64,000 nucleotides of DNA from Pseudomonas sediminis. GTDB lineage: Bacteria; Pseudomonadota; Gammaproteobacteria; Pseudomonadales; Pseudomonadaceae. Both the position numbers and the translations under genes were made by a program. The notes beneath the pieces are model-generated. The model did not search any database. It had not been told where the DNA came from and worked only from the letters and a program-made list of their open reading frames with translations. The stretch is taken from the NCBI RefSeq assembly GCF_002741105.1, contig NZ_NIQU01000011.1:62001-126000 (forward strand), in the 5' to 3' direction. Below, piece by piece: positions 63,419-64,000 of the stretch (its first letter is position 1; every line of letters begins with the position of its first letter).

Positions 63419-64000
63419 TCAGATCTTGGCGGGCGGCTGGCCACGGGTCTTGTACAGCGACAGCAGCACGCCGCCGATCAACAAGCCCAGGGTCACACTG
63501 AGGGACACCACCGCCGGGATCTTGCCGATGATGCCGACCAGGAAGATCTTCGCGCCGATGAACACCAGCACCAGAGCCAATGCGTACTTCAGGTAGGCGA
63601 AGCGGTGGATCAGCGCCGCCAGGGCGAAGTACAGGGCACGCAAGCCGAGGATGGCGAAGATGTTCGAGGTGTAGACGATGAACGGGTCCTGGGTGATGGC
63701 GAAGATCGCCGGCACGCTGTCGATGGCGAACACCAGGTCGGCGCACTCGATCATGATCAGCGCCAGGAACAGCGGCGTCACCCACAGCACGCTGCGTCCC
63801 TTGCCATCGTCCTGGCGCACGAAGAAGCGTTGGCCATGCAGCTCATCGGTCACGCGTAGGTGCTTGCGCAGGAACTTCACCAGCACGTTGTTCTGCAAGT
63901 CCGGCGCATCGTCGAGCTTGGAGAACAGCATCTTGATACCGGTGAAGAACAGGAAGGCGCCGAACACGTAGAGGATCCAGTCGAACTCGTGGATCAGTGC
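63419..64000 (-). CDS. TerC/Alx-family membrane protein (5' end outside window)
   Basis: At least 193 aa are visible; the gene continues past the right edge. FFTGIKMLFSK, IMIECADLVFAIDSVPAIFAITQDPFIVYTSNIFAILGLRALYF and YLKYALALVLVFIGAKIFLVG are the TerC signatures. In E. coli the homologue Alx is a manganese-linked exporter under a yybP-ykoY riboswitch, so its position near mntP is meaningful. Confidence 0.92.
   Translation of the reverse strand, partial: ALIHEFDWILYVFGAFLFFTGIKMLFSKLDDAPDLQNNVLVKFLRKHLRVTDELHGQRFFVRQDDGKGRSVLWVTPLFLALIMIECADLVFAIDSVPAIFAITQDPFIVYTSNIFAILGLRALYFALAALIHRFAYLKYALALVLVFIGAKIFLVGIIGKIPAVVSLSVTLGLLIGGVLLSLYKTRGQPPAKI

Overview
The window is GC-rich, gene-dense chromosomal DNA from a Pseudomonas. 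The order suhB, a glycine-zipper protein, secF-secD-yajC-tgt-queA, lptFG/pepA-holC-valS, pcs, rhlB and dauA follows the arrangement known from P. aeruginosa. The dispersed repeats and the chromosomal integron suggest the P. mendocina / P. oleovorans / P. alcaligenes / P. stutzeri side of the genus (inference; no species claim is made).

Layout. 1-7031: suhB (5' end cut by the window), a glycine-zipper envelope protein, the SecDF-YajC export module and the two queuosine genes tgt and queA. 7066-9516: an orphan solute-binding protein, tRNA-Leu(CAA), a cold-shock protein and an RDD membrane protein. 9577-17435: lptG-lptF diverging from pepA, then holC, a small Pro-rich protein and valS. 17574-25408: an ion-transport region with NhaC, NhaD, an SLC13/TrkA_C permease and an ArsB/SLC13-like permease, plus rlmF. 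25504-33639: two divergent orphan periplasmic binding proteins, an isochorismatase-like hydrolase, sbcC, a lipoprotein, a diguanylate cyclase and an HD hydrolase. 33640-38770: a complete chromosomal integron. intI (plus strand) sits behind a LexA-type operator. An attI region carries a 46-bp palindrome, and eight minus-strand cassettes end in attC sites. 38844-43335: sbcD (separated from sbcC by the integron and three other genes), an Lrp-type regulator, a YjeH-like exporter and a TAXI-type binding protein. 43601-48730: nucleoid protein NdpA/YejK, a glutaredoxin, a GST, a GIY-YIG protein, phosphatidylcholine synthase, an NTF2-like protein and a GlxA-type AraC regulator. 48788-53123: a four-gene polar amino-acid ABC transporter (aapJQMP type). 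53601-61302: esterase, acyl-CoA synthetase, a cNMP-binding/GGDEF cyclase, an M19 dipeptidase, RhlB and a DauA-like D-amino-acid dehydrogenase. 61318-64000: a manganese module, with a yybP-ykoY riboswitch in front of mntP, a membrane-anchored beta-propeller gene 3 bp behind mntP, a lipoprotein and a TerC/Alx gene cut by the window end.

The most interesting region is the integron. Six attC sites are exactly 76 bp and nearly identical, a seventh is close to them, and the site nearest attI is of a different type. For the five cassettes nearest attI, the core at the cassette start exactly matches its own attC R'' core. The three distal cassettes have mismatched or decayed cores, so the array shows an age gradient. 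The cassettes encode mostly unknown proteins: a 261-aa protein, a KTSC domain, a HEAT-repeat protein and small membrane proteins. The manganese riboswitch operon with its propeller protein is the second region worth following.
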